A stretch of 9,152 nucleotides of DNA from Mageeibacillus sp. UBA1193 (GCA_002310155.1 DBYF01000005.1:32571-41722); one strand, 5' to 3'; shown: positions 1 through 6,096, counted from the first letter of the stretch. Numbers and translations: made by a program. The notes: generated from the sequence alone by a model not told the origin.

Positions 1-386
1 ACGTATTGTCCTACGATCCTGGTAAAAGCACTCTCGCCCTCGCCGACGATGATGCCTCTTACACTCGGGCACTGCTCGAAGATCTTGTCATAATGGTATG
101 ACACCTCAGGACCGCCGAGCCAGATATCCGTATTGGGAAGGACCTTCGGAATATCGGAAAGAAGCTTCTTGACCTCATCGATATTCCAGATGTATGTGGA
201 GATGCCGATCGCATCAGGCTTGAGCTCACAGATCGAAGACAGGATCGTGTGGATCGGCGTATTGATCGTGGTCTCATAGATCGATGTCACGCCCGGATAT
301 ACACGGTCAGCGTACTCCCGGAGAGAGTAGACCGCAGGGTTGGAATGAATGTATTTTGCGTTGATAGCGACAAGAAGAAAATTCAT
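1..386 (-). CDS. B12-binding domain radical SAM protein (N-terminal part, cut by window edge)
   Basis: Reading leftward from ATG at 384-386, the frame stays open for 128 codons to the window edge, so only the N-terminal domain is present. The product begins MNFLLVAINAKYIHSNPAVY and contains ICELKPDAIGISTYIWN, LGGPEVSYH and a GEGE motif near residue 115. This is the pattern of the Rossmann-like cobalamin-binding domain that precedes a radical SAM domain in the family often carrying a C-terminal DUF4080 in Firmicutes. The radical SAM CxxxCxxC motif should lie beyond the left edge and cannot be seen. The start is fixed by a strong AGGAGG at 395-400. The gene begins 17 bp after the upstream membrane glycosyltransferase gene, so the two are probably cotranscribed. 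The substrate is unknown. Family assignment is by remembered sequence pattern; the role is not inferred. Confidence 0.85.
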   Translation of the reverse strand, partial: MNFLLVAINAKYIHSNPAVYSLREYADRVYPGVTSIYETTINTPIHTILSSICELKPDAIGISTYIWNIDEVKKLLSDIPKVLPNTDIWLGGPEVSYHYDKIFEQCPSVRGIIVGEGESAFTRIVGQY

Positions 387-403
387 AAGATCCGCCTCCT
401 TCA

Positions 404-1951
404 TCAGCTTTGTGTCTTGTTCATGAGTGCGTCATAGTGTGCTTTTCGGATATACACATACACAGTCTCGTCGTGGACATAGAGCTCGTATCCGCACTTG
501 GCATACGCACGTCCCAGTTTATCCATGAATTCATCGTCGAGATCCTCTGTCCTCCGATAGGTCAGAACATCCGGTGTGCTCGAGCGGACATCATCGCCCT
601 GAAGCGATACGATCCTTGCCCGGTCGAAGTTCGGTACGTAGAAGTATTTGAAGTCCGGCACCGCCGTCGTCATGTCATAGAAATACAGATAGCAGAGGTT
701 GCCGTAGTACATGTATGTGGAATCGGGGAAAGCCTGCGAATACTCCTCCATGCGGATCTCCAGCTCCGGCTTTTCCATCGGGATGAGAGGCCGGATGCAC
801 ATGATCTGTATGATGAAAAATACGATCAGTGCCGAAGCGACCGAGGAAGTGATCACTGTTGAGCGGTTCTTGGGGAAGCGTTTCCTGATGGCGCTTCCGA
901 GAAAACACGGTCCCCACATGAGAAGAGGGACCAGCGTGGTCAGTACATAGCGGTAGATCAGGGGCAGCGTGATGAACGCGATGACGACGAAGCCGCACAG
1001 TACGTAGATACCAAGCTGTTTTCTCGTATTACAGCCTTCTTTTGCCCTGAGAAAAGCACTTGTAAACGCGACGATCGCGAGGATGAACAGGATATTGATC
1101 GCGACCTTCGCTTCGAACTGGATCCACGGGCGGAAGTAGAATAGGTCATAGCCCGCCTTGCTTGCGTATCTCATGTTGAATGTGAAATAGCAGTCGATCA
1201 GGTCGTCCATGGCGCCGTGATAGCAGAAAAAAGCGACGAACGGCAGGCAGGAGAGGATGATACCGGATACGAAAACGACCGTGTTCGTGAAGAATACCTT
1301 GATCTTCTTTCGGATGAGCTGATACAGGAAGAACAGTCCCAGGAAGCAGAGGTAGTAGATGCAGAAGTTCATCTTCAGAAGGAAGACGCCTCCGCAGAGA
1401 AGACCCAGGATCAGCATATCCTTTCCGGAGAAGACTTCTTCGACCGGCTTTTCTTTTCTTTCGGTGATCCGCTTGAAAAAGAGATACTGGGATGCGGAAA
1501 GGAAAAGAAGAACGATATGTTCCGGTTTGGTTCCGGAAACGAAAAGAGAATTGCTGTGAAGATTCAGTAGGGCGATGGTGATCATGAGCCCCATGAAGGA
1601 ACTGTCTTCATCGAAGAACAGCCGCGCGGTCTTATAGAGAAGATAAAAAGACGCGGCATTGATCAGGGAAAACACGATCCAGATGCCGATGTCGGAACAG
1701 CCTGTGATCAGCATACCGAAGGCATAGACGAAATAGAGAAGAGGTCCTTTGTGATCGAACAGATCGCGGTAAGGGATCTTACCCTTCAGAAGACCTTTGG
1801 AGACCAGCCGGTAGGCGACTTCATCTGTCTCGAAGCAGTATCGGTGGATCGGGGAAAAGGGGCACACGAAAAGAAGAAGCAGAAGTACCGAAAAGATAAT
1901 GATGGACGGGTATAAGACGTCCTTATTCAGTTTTCGTGATGTTCTTTCCAT
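404..1951 (-). CDS. Multi-pass GT-C-like glycosyltransferase (GT39/ArnT-like) membrane protein
   Basis: This 515-residue protein is an integral membrane protein with roughly ten hydrophobic segments, the first at about residues 13-32. After it comes a loop with ETDEVAYRLV (about 41-50) and KGKIPYRDLFDHKGPLLYF (about 56-74). An acidic pair in the first extracytoplasmic loop followed by the YRDLFDHKGP stretch is typical of GT-C fold enzymes that use polyprenyl-phosphate sugars. A soluble tail of about 130 residues follows the last membrane segment. It probably transfers a sugar to an envelope polymer or lipid, but donor and acceptor are unknown. I chose ATG at 1951 because AGGTG lies about 6 bases upstream. 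A GTG at 1958-1960 in the same frame, three codons earlier, has a GAGG only 4 bases away and remains possible. The radical SAM gene follows after 17 bp. Confidence 0.75.
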   Translation of the reverse strand: MERTSRKLNKDVLYPSIIIFSVLLLLLFVCPFSPIHRYCFETDEVAYRLVSKGLLKGKIPYRDLFDHKGPLLYFVYAFGMLITGCSDIGIWIVFSLINAASFYLLYKTARLFFDEDSSFMGLMITIALLNLHSNSLFVSGTKPEHIVLLFLSASQYLFFKRITERKEKPVEEVFSGKDMLILGLLCGGVFLLKMNFCIYYLCFLGLFFLYQLIRKKIKVFFTNTVVFVSGIILSCLPFVAFFCYHGAMDDLIDCYFTFNMRYASKAGYDLFYFRPWIQFEAKVAINILFILAIVAFTSAFLRAKEGCNTRKQLGIYVLCGFVVIAFITLPLIYRYVLTTLVPLLMWGPCFLGSAIRKRFPKNRSTVITSSVASALIVFFIIQIMCIRPLIPMEKPELEIRMEEYSQAFPDSTYMYYGNLCYLYFYDMTTAVPDFKYFYVPNFDRARIVSLQGDDVRSSTPDVLTYRRTEDLDDEFMDKLGRAYAKCGYELYVHDETVYVYIRKAHYDALMNKTQS

Positions 1952-1982
1952 CGCACACACCTGACCTCAAATTCTACTTAGA

Positions 1983-1991
1983 ATTATAGCA
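1983..1991 (-). promoter_or_regulatory. Extended -10 promoter for the glycosyltransferase/radical SAM unit
   Basis: On the minus strand this reads TGCTATAAT, a perfect extended -10 (TGn plus TATAAT). It would start transcription near 1976, about 25 nt before the ATG at 1951. No good -35 is seen at 17 bp spacing; an extended -10 can tolerate that. It directly follows the U-tract of the hairpin at 2001-2060, which is a sensible terminator-then-promoter order. The same 14-mer recurs at 6588-6601. Confidence 0.6.
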
Positions 1992-2000
1992 AAAAGAGGT

Positions 2001-2060
2001 CAAAAAGACCACCGCGTGAGAGCCGGCAGACTCTGGGTCAGGGATCTCAAACCGCGGTGG
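2001..2060 (-). terminator. Long hairpin with U-tract (second terminator after the SDR gene)
   Basis: CCACCGCG at 2009-2016 pairs perfectly with CGCGGTGG at 2053-2060. The stem continues as TGAGA (2017-2021) with TCTCA (2045-2049), with a bulge on one side. The roughly 23-nt apex is GC-rich and could fold further. On the minus strand the stem is followed by TCTTTTTG. This fits a rho-independent terminator for minus-strand transcripts arriving from the SDR gene. The long apex is more elaborate than a simple terminator needs. Confidence 0.6.
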
Positions 2061-2082
2061 ATCAGTGCTTTTCGGGCAAATG

Positions 2083-2120
2083 AAAAGGACCGTCTGTATG
2101 GGGTGGATGACGGTCCGTTT
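2083..2120 (-). terminator. Rho-independent terminator of the SDR gene
   Basis: GGACCGTC (2087-2094) and GACGGTCC (2109-2116) form a perfect 8-bp GC-rich stem with a 14-nt loop. On the minus strand it is followed by TTTTC, and on the plus strand by GTTTTCT. It begins 35 bp beyond the SDR stop codon at 2155, where a terminator is expected. Confidence 0.75.
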
Positions 2121-2154
2121 TCTGGGGTATATATCAGGAAGGTCGCGAGGGGGA

Positions 2155-2928
2155 TCACATTGCTGTGTATCCACCATCGACCGGAAGATTGACACCGGTA
2201 ACGTATGCGGAGTTCTTGGATGCCAGGAAGAGAGTAGCGGTATCGAGTTCGCCCTCTTCGCCGTAGCGCTCTTCAGGGATCATTGTCTTCGCGTTCTGCT
2301 GGAAGAAATCGCTGTTTAATGTGTCACGGGTAAGGTCTGTGTAGAAGTAGCCCGGGCAGATGGAGTTAACGGTGATGCCGTATTTTCCCCACTCAGCAGC
2401 GAGTGCGCGTGTCATGTTTACGACGCCGCCCTTAGCAGCGTGATACGGAGCAGAACCGCAGATCTTGTTTCCTACAAGACCGTACATGGAAGCGATGTTG
2501 ATGATACGGCCGTACTTTGCGCCGATCATGTACTTCTTCGCAACAGCTCTTGCTACGCGGAACGAACCGAAAAGGTCGATGTTCATTTCATTGTTGAACT
2601 GCTCATCTGTGATGTCTTCAGCCGGAGCTACAGCACCAGTACCTGCGTTGTTCACGAGGATGTCTACGCGTCCGAACTTCTCGAGGACCTTATCTACCAT
2701 TCCGTCAACAGCAGCTGTGTCTGTGATGTCGCAGCGGACTGCAAGTGTCTCAACGCCATACTCTTTGTTGAGCTCTTCGCAAACGGAATCGATCATTTCC
2801 TGGCGGCGGGCTACTGCAACGATCTTGCATCCCTGGCTTGCCAGTGCTTTTGCCATCTGAACGCCTAATCCGGTGGAGCAACCGGTAACGATAGCAACTT
2901 GTCCTTCGAAATCAAAATAGTTTTTCAT
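2155..2928 (-). CDS. SDR-family oxidoreductase (gluconate 5-dehydrogenase-like)
   Basis: This is a 257-residue classical short-chain dehydrogenase/reductase, a cytosolic NAD(P)-dependent alcohol/ketone oxidoreductase. Visible motifs are TGCSTGLG at 15-22 (dinucleotide binding), CDITD at 66-70, NNAG at 93-96, and the catalytic Ser147 in NIASMYG with Tyr162 and Lys166 in YHAAK. It ends with VTGVNLPVDGGYTAM. The ARR after the second strand (40-42) hints at NADP(H) preference. Overall resemblance is to the gluconate 5-dehydrogenase/2-deoxy-gluconate 3-dehydrogenase subgroup, but no sugar-acid genes are adjacent, so the substrate is open. I set the start at ATG 2928 because AGGAG lies 9 bases upstream and the family begins here. 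The frame extends to an ATG at 3006, but that extension lacks a ribosome binding site. It is divergent from the Nudix gene. Confidence 0.9.
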   Translation of the reverse strand: MKNYFDFEGQVAIVTGCSTGLGVQMAKALASQGCKIVAVARRQEMIDSVCEELNKEYGVETLAVRCDITDTAAVDGMVDKVLEKFGRVDILVNNAGTGAVAPAEDITDEQFNNEMNIDLFGSFRVARAVAKKYMIGAKYGRIINIASMYGLVGNKICGSAPYHAAKGGVVNMTRALAAEWGKYGITVNSICPGYFYTDLTRDTLNSDFFQQNAKTMIPEERYGEEGELDTATLFLASKNSAYVTGVNLPVDGGYTAM

Positions 2929-2965
2929 GTGTTTATTCTCCTTTTCTGTTCGTTTTCCGTACAAG

Positions 2966-2971
2966 AGTATA
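2966..2971 (-). promoter_or_regulatory. Candidate -10 box for the SDR gene
   Basis: The minus strand reads TATACT, five of six matches to TATAAT, about 38 nt upstream of the SDR ATG. No convincing -35 is visible, so this is only the best candidate. Confidence 0.35.
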
Positions 2972-3031
2972 TCATTAAGCCCTACAAAATGGACTTTTCC
3001 GTTCATTCGTTATTTGTACAAGAAAAAAATG

Positions 3032-3040
3032 TGCTATCCT
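3032..3040 (+). promoter_or_regulatory. Candidate extended -10 promoter for the Nudix gene
   Basis: TGCTATCCT matches the TGn extended -10 with four of six hexamer bases. A TTGTAC at 3014-3019 could be the -35, though its 15-bp spacer is short. Transcription would begin near 3047, giving a leader of about 107 nt that contains the repeats at 3062-3100. Confidence 0.4.
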
Positions 3041-3061
3041 GTAAACACATGACAAGAACAC

Positions 3062-3100
3062 AATGAAAATGATCAATTGATTTTCATTTTGATTTTCATA
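3062..3100. repeat. Cluster of tandem and inverted AT-rich repeats in the SDR/Nudix divergent region
   Basis: TTGATTTTCAT occurs at 3077-3087 and again at 3089-3099, a perfect 11-bp direct repeat at 12-bp spacing. AATGAAAAT at 3062-3070 is the inverted complement of ATTTTCATT at 3080-3088, giving a 9-bp stem around GATCAATTG. The palindrome TCAATTGA sits at 3073-3080. Such spacing suggests an operator for a dimeric or cooperative DNA-binding protein. An RNA hairpin in the Nudix leader is the alternative. The repeats are seen directly; the function is inferred. Confidence 0.6.
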
Positions 3101-3153
3101 TATATCAAAAGCGAAAGCAAATGAAAGAAAAGGAAAGGAAATTTGAGAATAGA

Positions 3154-3642
3154 ATGAAACGTTTCGACACTACTCTCTGCTATATTTTTGGCCCTTCGGG
3201 CGTTCTTATGCTGCACCGCACGAAGAAGGAAAACGACCTCAACAAGGACAAGTACATCGGTGTGGGTGGTCATCTCGAACATGGTGAGTCTCCGGAAGAA
3301 TGTGTGCTTCGTGAAGTGAAGGAAGAGACCGGCGTTACAATGACGTCCTTCCGGCTCCGCGGAATCCTCACTTTCGTGATCGATGATATCGATGAGATCT
3401 CTTTCCTTTATACCTGTGATGCATACGAAGGAGAGCTTCGTGACGGGGATGCATGTAATGAGGGCGAGCTCGTATGGGTCGATCCCGAAAAGATCGGAGA
3501 ACTTCCCATATGGCCGGGCGATAAGATCTTTTTCCGCCTGCTGAAGGAACGGGAAGACGTGTTCTCCCTGAAGCTCACTTACATCCACGATGAACTGACC
3601 GAGGCCGAGGTGGATGGAAAGAAGATCGATTTTGTAGTATAA
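3154..3642 (+). CDS. Nudix hydrolase (MutT/8-oxo-dGTP diphosphatase-like)
   Basis: The protein has 162 residues and hydrolyses a nucleoside-diphosphate-linked substrate; 8-oxo-dGTP-type nucleotides are the most likely, by similarity to short MutT-like proteins. The Nudix box GX5EX7REUXEEXGU is complete: Gly39, Glu45, Arg53-Glu54, Glu57-Glu58, Gly60-Val61. The Glu residues coordinate Mg2+. The N-terminus MKRFDTTLCYIF matches the usual first strand of these proteins, so I chose ATG 3154. An in-frame ATG at 3121 would add 11 charged residues and has no ribosome binding site. The site for 3154 is also weak (GGAAA about 13 bases away, or GAG about 6), which may mean modest translation. The leader holds the repeat cluster at 3062-3100. 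The membrane protein gene follows after 36 bp. Confidence 0.88.
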   Translation: MKRFDTTLCYIFGPSGVLMLHRTKKENDLNKDKYIGVGGHLEHGESPEECVLREVKEETGVTMTSFRLRGILTFVIDDIDEISFLYTCDAYEGELRDGDACNEGELVWVDPEKIGELPIWPGDKIFFRLLKEREDVFSLKLTYIHDELTEAEVDGKKIDFVV

Positions 3643-3678
3643 ATAGTAAGTCTAATATTTTATAAGGAAGAGAAACAC

Positions 3679-4683
3679 ATGTCCGACAATAAAACGAAGA
3701 AAAAGAAGTCCGCGTACCGACGCATGATCGAGCACCGACTCAAGGTAGCAGGTATCGTGATCGGTTCGATCGCGCTTCTGGCGATCCTCTTTTTCACATG
3801 TATCGCCAGCTACAGCTTTTCCGAGAAGGCCTGGCACGTCAAGTTCGATCCGATCCACGGCTATTCCTACACTTTATATCTGAAGAAAGAATATACACCG
3901 GCACATATCGTGATCGAGTCCAGTTCCAAGGGTTCTTCCGAAGTTACTGTCCCGGATTCGATCTGGGGTGTACGAGTAGACGAGCTCTCCGATGACGTTT
4001 TCAAGGATTCCGTAAAGACCGTCAAGCTCGGAAAGAACGTTACCCAGGTAGGTGAGGGCAACTCCGACAAGACTTTCATTCTCCCGGAGAACTACGGCAG
4101 CGCAGGATTCTTTACGACATTTAGGGATAAGGAAGGAAGCGGCTTCTACTATAAGGCACTTCCGGACAAGACCCTGGTCGCATTTGCGTACTTTAAGGAT
4201 CAGGCATCCTACCAGGTACCGAAGACCTTCGGCGGTATTACTGTCAGCAAGGCAACAGAGTTCTATGAGAACGATAACTATACACTGACTTTTGCGGAGT
4301 TCGAGGCGAAGACTTCGACCTTGATCCCTTATAACATGGTCCGCGTGAAGCTTCTGGAAAAGGACGGTATCGATCCTTATGCAAACTCCATGACCGGCGC
4401 GACTACGCACGATAAGCTCCGTGCCCAGCTCCTCGGACTTCCCCAGACCTTTAACTATAAGGATGACGGAGTGACTCCGGCAGACGGTGAGACCGCGATC
4501 AAGCTTGCTCTCATACAGAGAGGTGACGGTCTCGGCAAGACCTGCGGTGATGTATTGGCTGAGTATCCGGAAAGAGATTTCGTCGCTGCTGTGAAGTACA
4601 TCTCCACGATGACCGCGGACTGCCTGACAACGGATGAGCCGGTACTCGAAGCCTGGATGACAGACGGCTTCGTCACACCGTAA
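3679..4683 (+). CDS. Membrane-anchored protein with one LRR_5-like repeat, function unknown
   Basis: The protein has 334 residues. A basic cytoplasmic N-terminus (KTKKKKSAYRR) is followed by a single membrane helix at about 23-45, and the rest is probably extracytoplasmic. Residues about 88-124 (VTVPDSIWGVRVDELSDDVF, then VKTVKLGKNVTQV) resemble one unit of the BspA/LRR_5 leucine-rich repeat, normally found in long arrays. A second, weaker unit may be at about 174-187 (YQVPKTFGGITVSK). The C-terminal 100 residues match no family I recognise. ATG 3679 is preceded by GGAAGAG at an ordinary distance. It lies 36 bp after the Nudix gene on the same strand and ends at a strong terminator, so the two may form one transcript. 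I do not assign a function. Confidence 0.75.
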   Translation: MSDNKTKKKKSAYRRMIEHRLKVAGIVIGSIALLAILFFTCIASYSFSEKAWHVKFDPIHGYSYTLYLKKEYTPAHIVIESSSKGSSEVTVPDSIWGVRVDELSDDVFKDSVKTVKLGKNVTQVGEGNSDKTFILPENYGSAGFFTTFRDKEGSGFYYKALPDKTLVAFAYFKDQASYQVPKTFGGITVSKATEFYENDNYTLTFAEFEAKTSTLIPYNMVRVKLLEKDGIDPYANSMTGATTHDKLRAQLLGLPQTFNYKDDGVTPADGETAIKLALIQRGDGLGKTCGDVLAEYPERDFVAAVKYISTMTADCLTTDEPVLEAWMTDGFVTP

Positions 4684-4724
4684 GCTCCTGAACAGCCGGG
4701 ATAAAACGAACAGAAGAAAAAAAG

Positions 4725-4758
4725 AAGTGCTTCCCAAATCGGGAAGCACTTTTGTTTT
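4725..4758. terminator. Strong bidirectional terminator between convergent genes
   Basis: AAGTGCTTCCC (4725-4735) and GGGAAGCACTT (4741-4751) form a perfect 11-bp stem with a 5-nt loop. It is followed by TTTTGTTTT on the plus strand and by CTTCTTTTTTTC on the minus strand. It sits 41 bp beyond the plus-strand membrane gene stop and 22 bp beyond the minus-strand three-TM gene stop, and should end both transcripts. Confidence 0.93.
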
Positions 4759-4780
4759 AGGATCCTGTTTTAATGACCGG

Positions 4781-5452
4781 TCAGCCGATACCCAGTGTGG
4801 TGGTTGCCGTACTGATCGTGTCTTCCGGCAGATCGTTGGGATCAACGAACTCGAAGAGGCTTCCGGTAATGACCTCGACCAAGATGTACTTGCAGCCATC
4901 CTGATAGTAGATCGTGCATCCGGAGTCGACGCCCTTACTGTGGAGTTCTTCGGTCGGAGTCTTCGAATCATCGCGAGCTGCAACCGTCGCACGCAGATTA
5001 AGATCCTCCCAGTCGGCGGGAAGTCCGTACATGACCGTATTCTCTTTCTTCCAGACGTAGAGCTTGCCGTCAAAGACGACGCACATCTCCGAGTCACGGT
5101 AGGGCTGTTCACGCTTGATTACGCGGGTCGTAAGGATACAGCTGTAGATGGTGGCCGCTGTATAGGTCGCCCAGAGAAGAACGACGATGACCGAGATCAG
5201 CTGTACACCCAGCCACTTCTTCTTGTAAGCCATGAGCATCAGGCCGATCAGAAATACGCCTGCGATCGTGAAGAAGTAGTAGAGCTTATAGTACGGGTCA
5301 TGGACCGCGAGAAGATATACGAAGATCGCGTTGAGGACCGACAGTACACTGATGATACTGATCTCAACGATCGTCAGGATCTTCGCGGGATCTTTTTTCT
5401 TCGGGGTTACCGGCGCGGATACTTTCTTAGGAGCGGTTTCTGTTTCAGACAT
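4781..5452 (-). CDS. Three-TM membrane protein of unknown function, downstream of thioredoxin
   Basis: This 223-residue protein belongs to no family I recognise. A Lys/Pro-rich cytoplasmic N-terminus (about 1-24) precedes three hydrophobic helices at about 26-50, 57-76 and 81-105. A soluble domain of about 118 residues follows, beginning near TTRVIKREQPYRD and containing cysteines at CVVF, SGCTIYY and DGCKYILVEV. With a cytoplasmic N-terminus, three helices place this domain outside the cell. The start at 5452 has AAGGAG about 10 bases upstream. It starts 17 bp after the thioredoxin stop and is probably cotranscribed with it. A thiol-related role is tempting because of the neighbours and cysteines but is not shown. 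A longer open frame on the opposite strand (4727-5791) is a shadow, since it also covers thioredoxin. Confidence 0.72.
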   Translation of the reverse strand: MSETETAPKKVSAPVTPKKKDPAKILTIVEISIISVLSVLNAIFVYLLAVHDPYYKLYYFFTIAGVFLIGLMLMAYKKKWLGVQLISVIVVLLWATYTAATIYSCILTTRVIKREQPYRDSEMCVVFDGKLYVWKKENTVMYGLPADWEDLNLRATVAARDDSKTPTEELHSKGVDSGCTIYYQDGCKYILVEVITGSLFEFVDPNDLPEDTISTATTTLGIG

Positions 5453-5469
5453 CTTCAGGGCGCTCCTTC

Positions 5470-5784
5470 TTACTCGTTAATGAATTTCAGGAGCAGATCC
5501 TTCGGCAGGAAGCCCAGGTTCTTTTTCTTGATCTCGCCGTTCTCGAAAACGAGAAGGGTAGGGATGTTGGAGATCTTGTACTCAAGTGCCAGCTCCATCT
5601 GTTCGTCGACATTGACCTTGCCGACCTTGATCTTGCCTTCGAGTTCGTTAGCGACTTCCTCGAGTACCGGAGCCAGCATCTGGCACGGTCCGCACCATGT
5701 TGCCCAGAAATCTACGACTACCGGAATGGAAGACTTCAGTACTTCCTGCTCAAAATTATCTTTGGTTAATACGATTTCAGCCAT
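5470..5784 (-). CDS. trxA: Thioredoxin
   Basis: This is a full-length 104-residue thioredoxin, a cytosolic dithiol reductant for disulfide enzymes. The active site WCGPC is at 30-34 in the context VVDFWATWCGPCQMLAPVLE, the cis-proline is Pro75 in NIPTLLVF, and the buried Asp is at 25. Length and motifs are those of canonical bacterial thioredoxins. AAAGGAA about 8 bases upstream supports ATG 5784. It lies 39 bp after the ferredoxin:thioredoxin reductase-like gene and 17 bp before the three-TM gene. The pairing implies that this thioredoxin is reduced from ferredoxin through the neighbouring iron-sulfur enzyme rather than by a flavin NADPH reductase; that is inference. A possible extended -10 (TGCTATACT, minus strand, 5838-5846) lies in the 3' end of the upstream gene but may be a codon coincidence. 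Confidence 0.97.
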   Translation of the reverse strand: MAEIVLTKDNFEQEVLKSSIPVVVDFWATWCGPCQMLAPVLEEVANELEGKIKVGKVNVDEQMELALEYKISNIPTLLVFENGEIKKKNLGFLPKDLLLKFINE

Positions 5785-5823
5785 ATTCTAATTCCTTTCC
5801 ATATATAAAAGCACTATTCCTTG

Positions 5824-6021
5824 TTACTTTCTTTTATAGTATAGCATGCAGTGGCAGAAACCTTCAAAGTCCGGATCGGCGATCTGGTCTCTGAATTCCT
5901 TACACATGCACTTGGTCTCTTCGGTACGCTCGAGACGGCAAGGGCAGTAGCCGCCTTTCTGTTTCAAGCCTTCCTTGATCGTAGCGACAACTTTCTCGTC
6001 GGGGTTCAGTTCAATCTTCAT
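5824..6021 (-). CDS. Miniature ferredoxin:thioredoxin reductase catalytic-subunit-like protein
   Basis: This 65-residue protein carries three Cys-X-Cys motifs: C26-P-C28, C38-M-C40 and C56-H-C58. They correspond to CPC, CPC and CHC of the plant/cyanobacterial FTR beta subunit, where four Cys bind a [4Fe-4S] cluster and two form the redox-active disulfide. By that alignment C26, C38, C40 and C56 bind the cluster and C28/C58 are the disulfide. The flanking GGYCPCRLE and CHCMLYYK also fit the family. It is much shorter than cyanobacterial FTR beta (about 115 residues), and the motif spacings differ: 9 then 15 intervening residues, against about 16 then 8. No alpha subunit gene is in the window. 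AGGAGG at 6027-6032 fixes the start. The adjacent thioredoxin is the probable substrate. Confidence 0.85.
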   Translation of the reverse strand: MKIELNPDEKVVATIKEGLKQKGGYCPCRLERTEETKCMCKEFRDQIADPDFEGFCHCMLYYKRK

Positions 6022-6036
6022 AAGGACCTCCTACAT

Positions 6037-6074
6037 AAAAAATGGGGATCGTTGCTTATCCGCAGCGATCCCCA
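6037..6074 (-). terminator. Strong hairpin and U-tract in front of the FTR-like gene (terminator or attenuator)
   Basis: On the minus strand, 6074-6062 pairs with 6055-6043 in a 13-bp stem (outer TGGGGATCG) with one wobble or mismatch and a 6-nt loop, and is followed at once by six T. It lies 23 bp past the HEAT-repeat gene stop and only about 5 nt before the AGGAGG of the FTR-like gene. That position leaves no room for a separate promoter after it, so it may only partly terminate. Confidence 0.88.
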
Positions 6075-6096
6075 CGCTTCTTAACTAATCGAATAA

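Noticed and set aside
2440..2868. Plus-strand open frames inside the SDR gene
   Set aside because: They are antisense shadows of a gene with full SDR motifs.
2929..3006. N-terminal extension of the SDR protein to an upstream ATG
   Set aside because: There is no ribosome binding site at 3006. AGGAG is correctly placed for 2928, where the SDR family sequence begins, and a -10-like box lies in the extension.
3073..3588. Minus-strand open frame opposite the Nudix gene
   Set aside because: The Nudix box on the plus strand is complete. The reverse frame shows no domain.
3874..5112. Long minus-strand open frame of 412 codons opposite the LRR-like gene
   Set aside because: It overlaps the plus-strand membrane gene and part of the minus-strand three-TM gene in another frame. 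The translation is Arg/Ser/Cys-rich with no family pattern and no ribosome binding site. It also spans a strong terminator.
4727..5791. Long plus-strand open frame of 354 codons
   Set aside because: It is antisense to thioredoxin and to the three-TM gene, which have good ribosome binding sites and, for thioredoxin, certain identity. It begins inside the terminator stem.
5838..5846. Internal extended -10 (TGCTATACT, minus strand) for trxA
   Set aside because: It falls in the Met-Leu-Tyr-Tyr codons ending the FTR-like gene, where conserved protein sequence dictates the bases. It is too weak to call as a separate feature.
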